Shown here one piece after another: positions 28,211 through 37,716 of a stretch of 64,000 nt of DNA. The position numbers and the translations under genes were made by a program. The DNA is from Pseudomonas marginalis (GTDB lineage Bacteria; Pseudomonadota; Gammaproteobacteria; Pseudomonadales; Pseudomonadaceae): assembly GCF_008692035.1 (NCBI RefSeq), contig NZ_VTFG01000001.1:1-64000 (forward strand). Direction: 5' to 3'. The notes under the pieces were generated by a model that saw only the letters and a list, made by a program, of their open reading frames with translations, did no database searches and was not told the origin of the DNA. Position 1 is the stretch's first letter. Every line of letters begins with the position of its first letter.

Positions 28211-29137
28211 ATGCCCGTTTCTACTGTGGCGGCCCTGCAAATCGGTTCCCTGCCTGGCGGCAAGGCCGACACCCTGGCGCAAATCCTCGCCTATGAAGAC
28301 GAGATCCTGCGCAGCGGCGCGCAATTGGTGGTGATGCCCGAAGCGCTGCTCGGCGGCTATCCCAAGGGTGAAGGATTCGGCACCCAATTGGGCTATCGCC
28401 TGCCCGAAGGCCGCGAAGCCTTTGCCCGCTACTTTGCCAACGCCATCGATGTGCCGGGCGCCGAGACCGAGGCCCTGGCCGGCCTGTCGGCACGTACCGG
28501 CGCCAGCCTGGTGCTGGGGGTGATCGAGCGCAGTGGCAGCAGTTTGTATTGCACCGTGCTGTATGTCGAACCCACGGGCGGCCTGGTGGCCAAGCACCGC
28601 AAACTGATGCCCACCGGCACCGAGCGGCTGATCTGGGGCAAGGGCGACGGCTCGACCTTGCCGGTGATCGACGCGGCGGCAGGGCGTATCGGCGGTGCGG
28701 TGTGCTGGGAAAACATGATGCCGCTGCTGCGCACCGCGATGTACGCCAAGGGCGTCGAGGTATGGTGCGCGCCGACGGTGGATGAGCGCGAGATGTGGCA
28801 GGTGAGCATGCGCCATGTGGCGCATGAAGGGCGCTGCTTTGTGGTCAGTGCGTGCCAGGTGCAGGCCTCGCCCCAGGCATTGGGCATCGAGGTCGCCAAC
28901 TGGCCTGCGGAACGCCCGTTGATCGCCGGCGGCAGCGTGATTGTCGGCCCCATGGGCGACATCCTTGCCGGGCCACTGGTGGGGGAGGCCGGGCTGCTGA
29001 CGGCGCAGATCGACACCGATGACCTGGTGCGAGCGCGGTACGACTATGACGTGGTGGGGCATTACGCCCGCCCGGATGTGTTCGAGCTGGTGGTGGATGA
29101 GCGCGCCAAGCCAGGTGTGCGCTATATCACCGACTGA
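28211..29137 (+). CDS. Nitrilase-family carbon-nitrogen hydrolase
   Basis: The 308-residue enzyme has the nitrilase triad: Glu44 in [14 protein letters not shown], Lys131 in [13 protein letters not shown], and Cys165 in [14 protein letters not shown]. The CWEN context is that of true nitrilases, which hydrolyse nitriles to carboxylic acids and ammonia, rather than amidases. GGAG lies eight bases before the ATG. The divergent LysR gene likely controls it. Substrate (aliphatic or arylaceto-nitrile) cannot be decided. It is somewhat shorter than arylacetonitrilases of about 350 residues. Confidence 0.83.
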   Translation: MPVSTVAALQIGSLPGGKADTLAQILAYEDEILRSGAQLVVMPEALLGGYPKGEGFGTQLGYRLPEGREAFARYFANAIDVPGAETEALAGLSARTGASLVLGVIERSGSSLYCTVLYVEPTGGLVAKHRKLMPTGTERLIWGKGDGSTLPVIDAAAGRIGGAVCWENMMPLLRTAMYAKGVEVWCAPTVDEREMWQVSMRHVAHEGRCFVVSACQVQASPQALGIEVANWPAERPLIAGGSVIVGPMGDILAGPLVGEAGLLTAQIDTDDLVRARYDYDVVGHYARPDVFELVVDERAKPGVRYITD

Positions 29138-29164
29138 AAGCGGGTGGAAATGTGGCAGGGCCCC

Positions 29165-29716
29165 TCAGCGTTTAGAGGATTGGTTTTCCAGCCATTCCTC
29201 GCGGGTCATTTCCCAGATATCCCGTGGGAAAGTACCTGCCACAAACTCACCTTCATCCGTTCTGATCAAACGCATACCCGTACGCTCGGAAATCCGCCGC
29301 GAGCCCAGGTTGGGCGCGGCCTTGGGCACTCGCAGCACAGGGCGCTTGAGCACGCCGAACCAGTAGTCGGTCACCGCCGCGCTGGCTTCGGCCATCAACC
29401 CTTGCCCCTGCCATTGCGGCCCCAGCCAGAACCCGCGGTTGTTATCCTGCTCGTCCATCAAGCTGACGTTACCAATCAACTGTCCAGGCGCGCTTTTCAG
29501 GCGCAGGGACCAATGCCATTCCTCGCCACAAGCCATGGCGGGCAGGGCGATGTGCTCCAGGTAGGTGCGCGCGCCGTCGGCCGGGTAGGGCCACGGCACC
29601 AGGGCGTTGAGGTAACGCACCACGTCCCAATGCGCGAATTGCTGCTGGATCCCTTCGGCATCGTCCAGGGTCAGCGGGCGCAGGATCAGGCGTTCGGTAA
29701 AGAGTGTCGGTTGCAT
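29165..29716 (-). CDS. GNAT acetyltransferase, RimJ/RimL type
   Basis: The 183-residue protein begins TERLILRPLTLDDAEGI, typical of the RimJ/RimL (Acetyltransf_3) group. It carries GFWLGPQWQGQGLMAEASAAVTDYWF in pieces, with QGQGLM as the acetyl-CoA loop, and later PNLGSRRISERTGM. Members acetylate ribosomal protein N-termini or small molecules; the target is not readable. The start at 29716 lies seven bases past the stop of the LEA-2 lipoprotein gene, so the two are probably co-transcribed. Confidence 0.8.
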   Translation of the reverse strand: MQPTLFTERLILRPLTLDDAEGIQQQFAHWDVVRYLNALVPWPYPADGARTYLEHIALPAMACGEEWHWSLRLKSAPGQLIGNVSLMDEQDNNRGFWLGPQWQGQGLMAEASAAVTDYWFGVLKRPVLRVPKAAPNLGSRRISERTGMRLIRTDEGEFVAGTFPRDIWEMTREEWLENQSSKR

Positions 29717-29723
29717 GGTGTCA

Positions 29724-30185
29724 TTACCAGGTCGCGGTATTCGGCAAGTCCAGCGTGCCACGGTCCACAAAGCGCATCGTGCCGAACAGCCCGCCCGCCA
29801 GTTTGCCCCGCAGCACGTAGGGCAGGTTGTTCAAGCTCTGGGTCTGGCTCAGGCCCAAGGTCTGGCGCAGCACGGAAAACGCCGAAACGCTGACCGGCAC
29901 CATCAGCACGGTCTCGGAAAAACGCGGGATGCTGCCGCGCTGGTCACTCACCCCCGACGCCAGCGGCCGGCCATTGACCTCCAGATCCAGGGCCACGCCG
30001 TTGTAGTCGATCGCCGTTTCATTGGGGTTCTGCACCCGCAGTTTCACGGCGAAGCGCACTTCCAGGTCCTGGCTTTGCAGCGGCTCGATGCCCACCACAT
30101 TGATATTCACCGGGTCGCGGTTGGGGAACAGCGCACAGGCGCTCAGGCTCAGCAGTAGCAGCGATAGAACCATGAGCTTGCGCAT
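29724..30185 (-). CDS. LEA type 2 (WHy-domain) lipoprotein
   Basis: The 153-residue product has a lipoprotein signal peptide with lipobox LSAC (Cys at about 17). One LEA-2/WHy beta-sandwich follows (PVNINVVGIEPLQSQDLEVRFAVKLRVQNPNE split over two strands, YNGVALDLEVNGRPLASG). Such proteins are periplasmic membrane-anchored and linked to stress, with unknown mechanism. It lies between the NCS2 permease (13 bases) and the GNAT gene, suggesting one transcript in the order permease, lipoprotein, acetyltransferase. Confidence 0.82.
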   Translation of the reverse strand: MRKLMVLSLLLLSLSACALFPNRDPVNINVVGIEPLQSQDLEVRFAVKLRVQNPNETAIDYNGVALDLEVNGRPLASGVSDQRGSIPRFSETVLMVPVSVSAFSVLRQTLGLSQTQSLNNLPYVLRGKLAGGLFGTMRFVDRGTLDLPNTATW

Positions 30186-30198
30186 GCAAAGGGTGCTC

Positions 30199-31626
30199 CT
30201 ATTTCGTGACGTCCGGGTCCTGCATCACTTTGAGGGTAGAGGACTCCGGATCAAATTCATCTTCTTCCAGCTCTATGAACGCTTCCGGCAGGAAAATGTT
30301 CAGCAGGATTGCACAGAACGCGCCCACGGTGATCGGCGATTCGAAGATGTTGTGCAGCGCCTTGGGCAGGTCGCGCAACACTTCCGGCACGGCGGCCACG
30401 CCCAGGCCCATGCCCAGGGAGATCGCCACGATCAGCACATTGCGGCGGTGCAGCCCGGCTTCGGCGAGGATCTTGATGCCGGCCACGGCGACAGTGCCGA
30501 ACATGATCAGGGTCGCGCCGCCCAGCACCGGCTTGGGCATCAGTTGCAGCACCGCGCCGATCATCGGGAACAGCCCCAGCAGCACCAGCAGGCCGGCAAT
30601 GAAGTACGCCACGTAGCGGCTGGCCACGCCGGTCAACTGGATCACGCCGTTGTTCTGGGCGAACGTCACCATCGGCAGGCTGTTGAAGGTCGCCGCCATC
30701 GCCGAGTTGAGGCCGTCGGCCAACAGGCCCGACTTGATGCGCTTGATGTACAGCGGGCCCTTGACCGGCTGTTGGGAAATCATCGAGTTGGCTGTCAAGT
30801 CACCGGCCGCTTCCAGGGGCGAAATCAGGAAGATCACCGCCACCGGGATAAACGCCACCCAGTCGAACGAAAAACCGTACTTGAACGGCACCGGCACGCT
30901 GATCAGCGGCACCTGGGGCAATGCCGCCATATCGACGCGGCCCAGGTACCAGGCCACCACAAAGCCCAGGGCCAGGCCGATCACGATCGAACCCAGGCGC
31001 AGGAACGGGTTATTGAAGCGGTTGAGCACCACGATGGTCAGCAGCACCAGGGCCGCCAGGCCCATGTTGCTCGCCGCGCCCAGGTCGCTGGCGCCAAAGC
31101 CGCCGGCCATGTCGGTAACGGCCACCTTGATCAGCGACAGGCCCATCAGGGTAATGATGGTGCCGGTCACCACCGGGGTGATCAGTTTGCGCAACTTGCC
31201 GATGAACTGGCTGAGCACCACTTCGATAAACGCCGCGAAAAAGCAGATGCCAAAGATCGTCGAGAGGATCTCATCGGTGCCGCCGCCCCGGGCCTTGACC
31301 ATGAACCCCGCGCTGAGAATCACGCTGATAAACGAGAAACTGGTGCCTTGCAGGCACAGCAGCCCCGAACCGATAGGGCCGAACGTGCGCGCCTGCACAA
31401 AGGTGCCGAGCCCCGAGACAAACAGCGCCATGCTCACCAGGTAGGGCACTTCGCTTTCCAGCCCGAGCACGCCACCGACGATCAGGGTGGGGGTGATGAT
31501 GCCGACGAAACTGGCCAGCACGTGCTGCAACGCGGCAAATATCGCCGCACTGAAATGCGGGCGGTCCTCGAGGCCGTAGATCAGGTCGGATTTATAGCGG
31601 GGGCGGGGGGCTTGAGCGTCAGACAA
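30199..31626 (-). CDS. NCS2-family nucleobase permease (xanthine/uracil type)
   Basis: The 475-residue inner-membrane transporter has about 12-14 hydrophobic segments. Family signatures include YGLEDRPHF at the start, TFGPIGSGLLCLQGTSFSF, ISPLEAAGDLTANSM (the QExGDxxA-type region of purine transporters), and TFAQNNGVIQLTGVASRYVA. These place it with the XanQ/UraA family moving xanthine, urate or uracil with protons. The start is TTG at 31626 without a clear ribosome-binding site, so the true start is uncertain. The 233 bases upstream (31627-31859) hold no gene. Confidence 0.85.
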   Translation of the reverse strand: MSDAQAPRPRYKSDLIYGLEDRPHFSAAIFAALQHVLASFVGIITPTLIVGGVLGLESEVPYLVSMALFVSGLGTFVQARTFGPIGSGLLCLQGTSFSFISVILSAGFMVKARGGGTDEILSTIFGICFFAAFIEVVLSQFIGKLRKLITPVVTGTIITLMGLSLIKVAVTDMAGGFGASDLGAASNMGLAALVLLTIVVLNRFNNPFLRLGSIVIGLALGFVVAWYLGRVDMAALPQVPLISVPVPFKYGFSFDWVAFIPVAVIFLISPLEAAGDLTANSMISQQPVKGPLYIKRIKSGLLADGLNSAMAATFNSLPMVTFAQNNGVIQLTGVASRYVAYFIAGLLVLLGLFPMIGAVLQLMPKPVLGGATLIMFGTVAVAGIKILAEAGLHRRNVLIVAISLGMGLGVAAVPEVLRDLPKALHNIFESPITVGAFCAILLNIFLPEAFIELEEDEFDPESSTLKVMQDPDVTK

Positions 31627-31859
31627 AATGAGGGCTCGGGTCAGAAAATGGAGGCGCAGGATGCCAGAAACGGCCCGGCGTCAGAAGTGTAAAAAAATAT
31701 TTATAAAGACCCTGCATAAAACCCTGATTCCTGCCGATACTGCTTATAGGCCCATCTATCAAAAACAACAGTGATGGCCGGTGTCAGGCAGTGCGTTGAC
31801 GCTGGCTGATCGTTTCGTGGCATGGACGCGCGCCGCCACTCTATTTCGAGATCGCCCTT

Positions 31860-33485
31860 ATGTCGCTCCGTCACCTGAATATCGCCCCTCGCGCTTCCCT
31901 CGGTTTCGCCTTCATCGCCCTGTTAGTGGTGGTGTTGGGCGGGTTCGCGGCCAACCGCATGACGTTGATCCGCCAGGCCTCGGTGGACATGAGCAGCAAC
32001 CAGCTGCCCAGTGTGACGTACCTGGCCCAGATGACGGAGAACGTCCTGCGCATGCGTATCCTGTCATTTCGAGTGCTGGTCAACCGCGAGCCAGCCGGCC
32101 TGCAGGAAGCCGAAACCCGCATCGGCGTGCTGGTCGACAAGGTCAAGACGGCCCAGGCCGGCTACGCGGCATTACCCGCCGGTACTGAGGAAGCGGCGTT
32201 GTACAAGACGTTTGTCAGCACCCTGGATAACTACTTCAAGGCCCAGGCGGACATGCTGGCGCTGTCCAAGCAAGGCGACGTCGAGCAGATGCGCACCCTG
32301 ATCAATACCCGGATCAAGGAAGGCACCGATCAGATGGGCGAGCAGTTGAACAAGCTGATTGCGATCAATGCCGCCAACGCCAAGCAAGCCAGCGACGCGG
32401 CAGGGCACAGTTACACCAGTGCCATCACCGGGATTATCGTGGTTTCGGTCAGCGCTGCACTGCTCACGGTGCTGCTGGCCTGGCTGCTGACCCGCAGCAT
32501 TGTCACGCCGTTGCGCAAAGCCGTTCAGGTGGCTGAAACCATCGCCGGTGGCAACCTGACCAGCGTCGTTGAAGATAATGGCAACGATGAACCCGCGCGC
32601 CTGATCAACGCCCTGTCGACCATGCAAACCAACCTGCGCCAGACCATCCAGCACATTGCCGGTTCGGCCACGCAGCTGGCCTCGGCGGCGACAGAGTTGA
32701 GCGCCGTGACCGAGGAAGCGTCCCGGGGCCTGCAGCAACAGAACAATGAAATCGACCAGGCCGCCACGGCGGTCAACGAGATGACCGCGGCGGTGGAAGA
32801 AGTGGCGCGCAATGCGGTGTCCACCTCCGAGGCGTCCAACCAGTCCAACCAGGCCGCGCGGTCGGGTCGCGACCGGGTGATGGAAACCGTCGGCGCGATC
32901 CAGACCATGACCCAGGACGTCCAAAACACTGCCGCGATGATCGAAGGCCTGGCCACCCAGGGCCGTGACATCGGCAAGGTGCTGGACGTGATCCGCGCGA
33001 TTGCCGAGCAGACCAACCTGCTGGCGCTCAACGCCGCCATCGAAGCGGCCCGCGCCGGTGAAGCCGGCCGCGGCTTTGCGGTGGTAGCGGATGAGGTGCG
33101 GGCCTTGGCCCATCGCACGGCACAGTCGACCCAGGAAATCGAGAAGATGGTCGCCGGCATCCAGAACGGCACCGGTGAAGCGGTGCAGTCGATGCAGCAG
33201 AGCAACCAGCGCACCCAGGACACCCTGGAAATGGCCCGCGCCGCCGGCGTGGCCCTGGAGCAGATCACCCAGTCCATCAGCCTGATCAACGAACGCAACC
33301 TGGTGATCGCCAGCGCGTCGGAAGAACAGGCCCAGGTCTCCCGCGAAGTGGACCGCAACCTGGTGAACATCCGCGACCTGGCGACCCAGTCGGCGGCGGG
33401 CGCCAACCAGACCAGTGCCGCCAGCCATGAGCTGTCGCGCCTGGCGGTGGACTTGAATGGGATGGTGGCGAGGTTCGTTATCTGA
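31860..33485 (+). CDS. Methyl-accepting chemotaxis protein
   Basis: The 541-residue chemoreceptor has a membrane segment at about 12-31, a periplasmic four-helix-bundle sensor of about 150 residues, and a second membrane segment at about 188-210. A HAMP domain (about 211-265) and the signalling domain follow. The tip region reads [21 protein letters not shown] and [18 protein letters not shown]. No C-terminal CheR/CheB-binding pentapeptide is present. It signals to CheA/CheW to steer swimming. The ligand is not predictable. Confidence 0.88.
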   Translation: MSLRHLNIAPRASLGFAFIALLVVVLGGFAANRMTLIRQASVDMSSNQLPSVTYLAQMTENVLRMRILSFRVLVNREPAGLQEAETRIGVLVDKVKTAQAGYAALPAGTEEAALYKTFVSTLDNYFKAQADMLALSKQGDVEQMRTLINTRIKEGTDQMGEQLNKLIAINAANAKQASDAAGHSYTSAITGIIVVSVSAALLTVLLAWLLTRSIVTPLRKAVQVAETIAGGNLTSVVEDNGNDEPARLINALSTMQTNLRQTIQHIAGSATQLASAATELSAVTEEASRGLQQQNNEIDQAATAVNEMTAAVEEVARNAVSTSEASNQSNQAARSGRDRVMETVGAIQTMTQDVQNTAAMIEGLATQGRDIGKVLDVIRAIAEQTNLLALNAAIEAARAGEAGRGFAVVADEVRALAHRTAQSTQEIEKMVAGIQNGTGEAVQSMQQSNQRTQDTLEMARAAGVALEQITQSISLINERNLVIASASEEQAQVSREVDRNLVNIRDLATQSAAGANQTSAASHELSRLAVDLNGMVARFVI

Positions 33486-33509
33486 CCCACTTTTTGCAAT
33501 GCAATCAAA

Positions 33510-33598
33510 TGTGGGAGGGGGCTTGCCCCCGATGGCGGAGTGACAATCAACTTATCTATAGCTGATCCACCGCTATCGGGGGCAAGCCCCCTCCCACA
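33510..33598. repeat. REPIN (two inverted REP sequences)
   Basis: Two 24-base arms, 33510-33533 (tgtgggagggggcttgcccc and gat) and 33575-33598 (its exact complement), are separated by 41 bases. This is the class of short palindromic doublet abundant between genes in P. fluorescens. It lies between the chemoreceptor gene and kguD. Confidence 0.85.
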
Positions 33599-33621
33599 TG
33601 TGTTCTGTGTGGTGTCAGAAG

Positions 33622-34599
33622 CTATTGCTTCCAGGCCCCTGGGTTCACCAGATTCTTGGGTTTTTCACCCGCCAGCGCCTGCAACAGATTATCCACCGCA
33701 CACTTGGCCATCGCCTCCCGCGTCTCATGGGTCGCCGAGCCGATATGCGGCGTCGCCACCACGTTGTTCAAACGCAGCAACGGCGAGTCGTGGCTGAGCG
33801 GTTCTTTCTCGAACACATCCAACCCCGCCGCCCGAATCGTACGTTGCTGCAAGGCGTCCACCAACGCCGCCTCGTCCACCACCTTGCCCCGCGAGATATT
33901 GATAAAGATCGTCTGCGGGCCCATCCGCGCAAATTGCTCGGCGCCGATCAGCTTCTCGGTTTCGGCGGTCAGCGGCAGGGTCAGGCAGACAAAATCGGCC
34001 TGTTGCAGCAAGTCGTCGAGGCTGCGGTACTGCGCGCCAAAGCGCTGTTCCACCGCCGGCTTGGGCGAATGGCTGTGGTAGAGCACCGGCATGCCAAAAC
34101 CGAAATGCCCGCGCTGGGCCAAGGCTTCGCCGATGCGGCCCATGCCGATGATGCCCAGGGTCTTGCCATGCACGTCGCTGCCGAAGTGTGACGGGCCGAT
34201 ATTCTTGTTCCACTGGCCGGCGCGCACCATGTCGGCCAGCTCCACCACACGCCGGGCGGTGGCCAGGATCAGCGCGAAGCCGGTGTCGGCGGTGGTTTCG
34301 GTGAGCACGTCCGGGGTGTTGCTGAGCAGGATGCCGCGCCGGGTCAGGTAGTCGATATCGTAGTTGTCGACCCCCACGGACACGCTGGCCACGGCTTCCA
34401 GTTGCGGCGCGAGGTCGAGCAAGCCGGCATCCAGGCGCAGGCTGGCACCCAGCAGGCCATGGGCGGTAGGCAGTGCATCGCGCAGCTTGGCCAGGCCGGT
34501 CTCGTCCAGTGCGTCTATCAGGGTGACGTCGCACTGTTCATGCAGGCGCGCCATCAACGGTGCGGAGAGCTTCTTGTACAGAACCACAGACTTTTTCAT
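33622..34599 (-). CDS. kguD: 2-ketogluconate 6-phosphate reductase
   Basis: The 325-residue D-2-hydroxyacid dehydrogenase has the Rossmann motif GIIGMGRIGEALAQR. The catalytic residues are Arg in NISRGKVVDEAAL, Glu in DVFEKEPL and His in PHIGSATHETR. In Pseudomonas the enzyme reduces 2-keto-6-phosphogluconate to 6-phosphogluconate, feeding the Entner-Doudoroff path. Its ATG overlaps the kguT stop by four bases (ATGA), so it is coupled to kguT. It is the last gene of the kgu operon, followed by a REPIN. Confidence 0.87.
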   Translation of the reverse strand: MKKSVVLYKKLSAPLMARLHEQCDVTLIDALDETGLAKLRDALPTAHGLLGASLRLDAGLLDLAPQLEAVASVSVGVDNYDIDYLTRRGILLSNTPDVLTETTADTGFALILATARRVVELADMVRAGQWNKNIGPSHFGSDVHGKTLGIIGMGRIGEALAQRGHFGFGMPVLYHSHSPKPAVEQRFGAQYRSLDDLLQQADFVCLTLPLTAETEKLIGAEQFARMGPQTIFINISRGKVVDEAALVDALQQRTIRAAGLDVFEKEPLSHDSPLLRLNNVVATPHIGSATHETREAMAKCAVDNLLQALAGEKPKNLVNPGAWKQ

Positions 34600-35894
34600 G
34601 GGGTTTTCACCTTCAATTCGAGGGTCGAGATGGGCGCGCGTTCACGGTCACTGGCGCCGGGCTTGAGGAAAATCGTCAGCACCACCGACAGCATCAGCGC
34701 GCCGCTCATCAGCAGGTACGAGGCGCCGGGCGAGCCGGTGCTGCTATTGAGGTAACCCACCAGGTAGGAGCCGCCGAACGAGCCGAGGGCGCCCATGCTG
34801 TTGATCAGCGCCATGGCGCCACCGGCGACGTTGGCGGGGAGGATTTCCGGGACAATGGCAAAAAACGGCCCGTACGGCGCATACATGCAGGCTCCGGCAA
34901 TGACCAGCAGGGTGTAGGACCACCAGAAATGTTCGGCGCCCAGAGCGTAGGAAGCGTAGAACGCGATGGAGGCAATCAGCAGCGGCGGCCACACGAAGCG
35001 CTTGCGCTTTTGCAGTTTGTCCGAGCCCCACGACACCGCCAGCATAGCGATCACGGCGGCGAGATAGGGCAGGGCCGAGAGCCAGCCGGCTTCGACCATG
35101 TCCATCTGCAGGCCTTTCTTGAGGATCGACGGCAGCCACAAGACGAAGCCGTACACGCCGATGCTCCAGCAGAAAAACTGCAGCGCCAGGATGATCACCT
35201 TGGGCGAACGGAACGCTTCGGCGTAATTCTTCACCGCCTTGATACCGACCTGCTCGGCGGCCAACGCGCTTTCCAGGTCTTTTTTGTGCTGCTCGCTCAG
35301 CCACTTGGCGTCTGCGGGTTTTTCATCCGCCAGCTTCCACCAGATAAATGCCCACAGCACCGCCGGCAGGCCTTCGATGATAAACATCCAGCGCCAGCTG
35401 AAATGCTGCACCAGGTAGCCGGACACCACCGACATCCACAGCATGGTCACCGGGTTGCCGAGGATCAGGAAGGTATTGGCCCGCGAGCGCTCGGCACGGG
35501 TGAACCAGTGGCACAGGTACACCAGCATGGCCGGCATCACGGCGGCCTCGACCACGCCGAGCATGAAGCGAATGACGATCAGCATGTAGGCGTTGGACAC
35601 CACGCCGGACAGGGTGGCCAACCCGCCCCAGAGGATCAGGCTGACGAAAATCAGCTTCTTGACGCTGCGCTTTTGCGCATAGATGGCGCCCGGCACCTGG
35701 AAGAAGAAGTAGCCAAGGAAAAACAGTGCACCCAGCAACGACGACATGCCGGGGGTGATCATCAGGTCCTCGGCCATCCCGGAGGCGGCGGCAAAGCCGT
35801 AGTTGGCGCGGTCCAGGTAGGCCAGGCTGTAGGTGATAAAGACGATGGGCATGATGTACCACCAACGGCGGGTGGCGAGTTTCACGGTGTCCAT
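34596..35894 (-). CDS. kguT: 2-ketogluconate transporter (MFS)
   Basis: The 432-residue major facilitator of the anion:cation symporter group has 12 predicted membrane segments. Family motifs are present: SLAYLDRANYGFAAASGM in the first loop and WLAD...-type loop substitutions before WSWRWMFIIEGLPA-like HFSWRWMFIIEGLPAVLW. It imports 2-ketogluconate made in the periplasm from glucose. AGGAG lies eight bases before the ATG. It is between kguK (45 bases) and kguD (overlap). Confidence 0.88.
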   Translation of the reverse strand: MDTVKLATRRWWYIMPIVFITYSLAYLDRANYGFAAASGMAEDLMITPGMSSLLGALFFLGYFFFQVPGAIYAQKRSVKKLIFVSLILWGGLATLSGVVSNAYMLIVIRFMLGVVEAAVMPAMLVYLCHWFTRAERSRANTFLILGNPVTMLWMSVVSGYLVQHFSWRWMFIIEGLPAVLWAFIWWKLADEKPADAKWLSEQHKKDLESALAAEQVGIKAVKNYAEAFRSPKVIILALQFFCWSIGVYGFVLWLPSILKKGLQMDMVEAGWLSALPYLAAVIAMLAVSWGSDKLQKRKRFVWPPLLIASIAFYASYALGAEHFWWSYTLLVIAGACMYAPYGPFFAIVPEILPANVAGGAMALINSMGALGSFGGSYLVGYLNSSTGSPGASYLLMSGALMLSVVLTIFLKPGASDRERAPISTLELKVKTP

Positions 35895-35939
35895 AAGGTT
35901 GCTCCTGAGCTTGTTGTAGTTGTGGCAACAGGGTGTGGG

Positions 35940-36881
35940 TCAAGCGACGGATCGGGTGGGTAATTCGGAGCGGGTGGGCAAGCCTTCCATATCGCCGCGG
36001 CTTTGCACGGCGCGGCTGCCGATCCAGTTGCCGCGTTGTACCGCCTCGGGGAAGCTGAGGTTTTCCAGCAGGGCGCTGATCATGCCCACGGCAAAGCCAT
36101 CGCCGGCGCCGACGGTGTCCACCACCTTGTCCACGCGCACGGCGGCGACAAAGCCCTGGTCCAGCTGGGTGCGGAAGTAGGCGCCGTCCGGGCCGAGCTT
36201 GATCGCCACGGCTTCGGCGCCCTGGTCGAGGTAGAACGCGGCAATATCCGCCGGGTCGTCGAAACCGGTGAGCAGACGGCCTTCGCCCAGGCCCGGCAGG
36301 ACCCAGTCGGCGAGGCCGGCGAGGGCGTTGATTTCGCGGATCATCTGTTCCTGGCTGGCCCATAGCGAGGGGCGCAGGTTCGGGTCGAACGACACGCTGC
36401 GCCCGGCGTTGCGCATCTGGGTCATCAATTCGCGGGACAGCTCGCGGGTGGCCTCGGACAAGGCCGGCGGAATGCCGGTGGCATGCAGATGGCGGGCCTG
36501 CAACAGCACCGGGCTGATGGCCGCAGTGGACAAATGGCTGGCGGCCGAGCCCTTGCGGAAGTACTCCACCTGCGGGTCATCGCCGGCTTCTTCGCGGGAC
36601 TTGAGTTGAAAGCCGGTGGGGTGCAACGGGTCGACCGCCACATGCCGGCAATCCAGGCCTTCTTTTTTCAGCGTGTCGACCACAAAGCGCCCAAGGGAAT
36701 CATTGCCCACCCGGCTCAGCCAGGCGACGTTGAAGCCCAGGCGCGACAGGCCGATGGCAACATTGCTGTCGGCGCCGGCAATGCGTTTGTGAAACTGCGC
36801 CACCTGGGCCAGGTCGCCGGTCTGCTCGGCGACAAACATCGCCATGGTTTCGCCAAACGAGAGGATATCGATCTCAGACAT
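35940..36881 (-). CDS. kguK: 2-ketogluconate kinase (PfkB family)
   Basis: The 313-residue sugar kinase has PfkB signature 1 (GADSNVAIGLSRLGFNVAWLSRVG in pieces) and signature 2 near the end (DTVGAGDGFAVGMISALL, catalytic Asp in GAGD). It phosphorylates 2-ketogluconate at C6. I chose the ATG at 36881, which has GGGGAG seven bases upstream and overlaps the kguE end by eight bases. The longer frame upstream has no support. Confidence 0.88.
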   Translation of the reverse strand: MSEIDILSFGETMAMFVAEQTGDLAQVAQFHKRIAGADSNVAIGLSRLGFNVAWLSRVGNDSLGRFVVDTLKKEGLDCRHVAVDPLHPTGFQLKSREEAGDDPQVEYFRKGSAASHLSTAAISPVLLQARHLHATGIPPALSEATRELSRELMTQMRNAGRSVSFDPNLRPSLWASQEQMIREINALAGLADWVLPGLGEGRLLTGFDDPADIAAFYLDQGAEAVAIKLGPDGAYFRTQLDQGFVAAVRVDKVVDTVGAGDGFAVGMISALLENLSFPEAVQRGNWIGSRAVQSRGDMEGLPTRSELPTRSVA

Positions 36882-37656
36882 GGGCATTCTCCCCACGGGG
36901 TTGGCCAAGGAGGGCGAGGGCGGCCACCTGTTGCGCGGTGACGTCGACCAGGTCATCGCCCTGCAACGGGAATTCCACCGCCCGTGTAATGCCTTGAGTC
37001 ATATGGGTGAGCAGTTGTTCCCACAGATGCAGGTCGGTGGCGCCGGGCGGCAGTGCCACCAGCTTGCCGTCCGCGCGACGGGCCACGGCCTTGCAGTGCA
37101 GGTAGTCGACGTGCCGGCCGAGCAGGCGCGCGGCGGTCAGGGCGGATTGGTCCTGCCATTGCCAGTTGCCGATATCGAAGGTCATCTTTACCGGCAGGCC
37201 CAGGCGTTCGACTTCAGTGAAGAAGCGCTGCATCGGCTCGATGCGCCCGCCGTGCAGGGTCTGGTCGTTTTCCACCAAGAGTTTGACCGGATGGTGGGCG
37301 AGCAGGGCGTGCAGGCTTTCCAGGTCGTTGGTATCGGTGAAGTAGCCGAGGGAGACTTTCAGCCAGCGCGCACCAAAGGCCTGGGCGCGGTCCAGGGTTG
37401 CGTTGAGGTCGGCATTCGGCTGGGCGCGGCCGGCGATCCACAATTCCAGGGGCGATGAGAACACACACTCCAGGCCTTGCTCGGCGGCAGCCTGGGCCAG
37501 TTGTGCAGGTTGCTCGCTGGTCAGCAGTTCTTCGCGCCACTCGATGCGCCGGGCACCGGCGGCGGCCAGCAGTTCGACAAAACTCAATTGGCCTTGCTGG
37601 CGGACCAGGTCGGCGCCGTAGCTGGAAAGGCTGATGGAGACGGGGTATTTGTGCAT
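36874..37656 (-). CDS. kguE: Sugar-phosphate isomerase/epimerase-fold protein KguE
   Basis: The 260-residue TIM-barrel (AP endonuclease 2/xylose-isomerase-like) protein includes ELWIAGRAQPNADLN, KLLVENDQTLHGG and MTFDIGNWQWQDQSALTAA in pieces. The Glu, His and Asp residues there fit the metal site of the family. It is the first gene of the kgu operon; its exact step in 2-ketogluconate use is not settled. A PtxS operator ends 14 bases before the ATG; the ribosome-binding site is weak. Confidence 0.85.
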   Translation of the reverse strand: MHKYPVSISLSSYGADLVRQQGQLSFVELLAAAGARRIEWREELLTSEQPAQLAQAAAEQGLECVFSSPLELWIAGRAQPNADLNATLDRAQAFGARWLKVSLGYFTDTNDLESLHALLAHHPVKLLVENDQTLHGGRIEPMQRFFTEVERLGLPVKMTFDIGNWQWQDQSALTAARLLGRHVDYLHCKAVARRADGKLVALPPGATDLHLWEQLLTHMTQGITRAVEFPLQGDDLVDVTAQQVAALALLGQPRGENAHV

Positions 37657-37669
37657 TGTTGTTTAACTC

Positions 37670-37683
37670 TGAAACCGGTTTCA
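37670..37683. promoter_or_regulatory. PtxS operator before kguE
   Basis: The perfect palindrome TGAAACCGGTTTCA is the known PtxS-binding sequence. It lies between ptxS and kguE, immediately upstream of the kguE start. Confidence 0.9.
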
Positions 37684-37716
37684 TTTTTTCACGTTATAAA
37701 GGTTGAATCGACTCTG

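Noticed and set aside
30022..31692. Open frame of 556 codons opposite the NCS2 permease gene
   Set aside because: Translation is a Gln/His/Arg/Asp-rich artefact of reading a membrane-protein gene backwards.
31627..31859. Possible purine-type riboswitch upstream of the NCS2 permease
   Set aside because: I could not draw a conserved aptamer or a convincing expression platform in this stretch.
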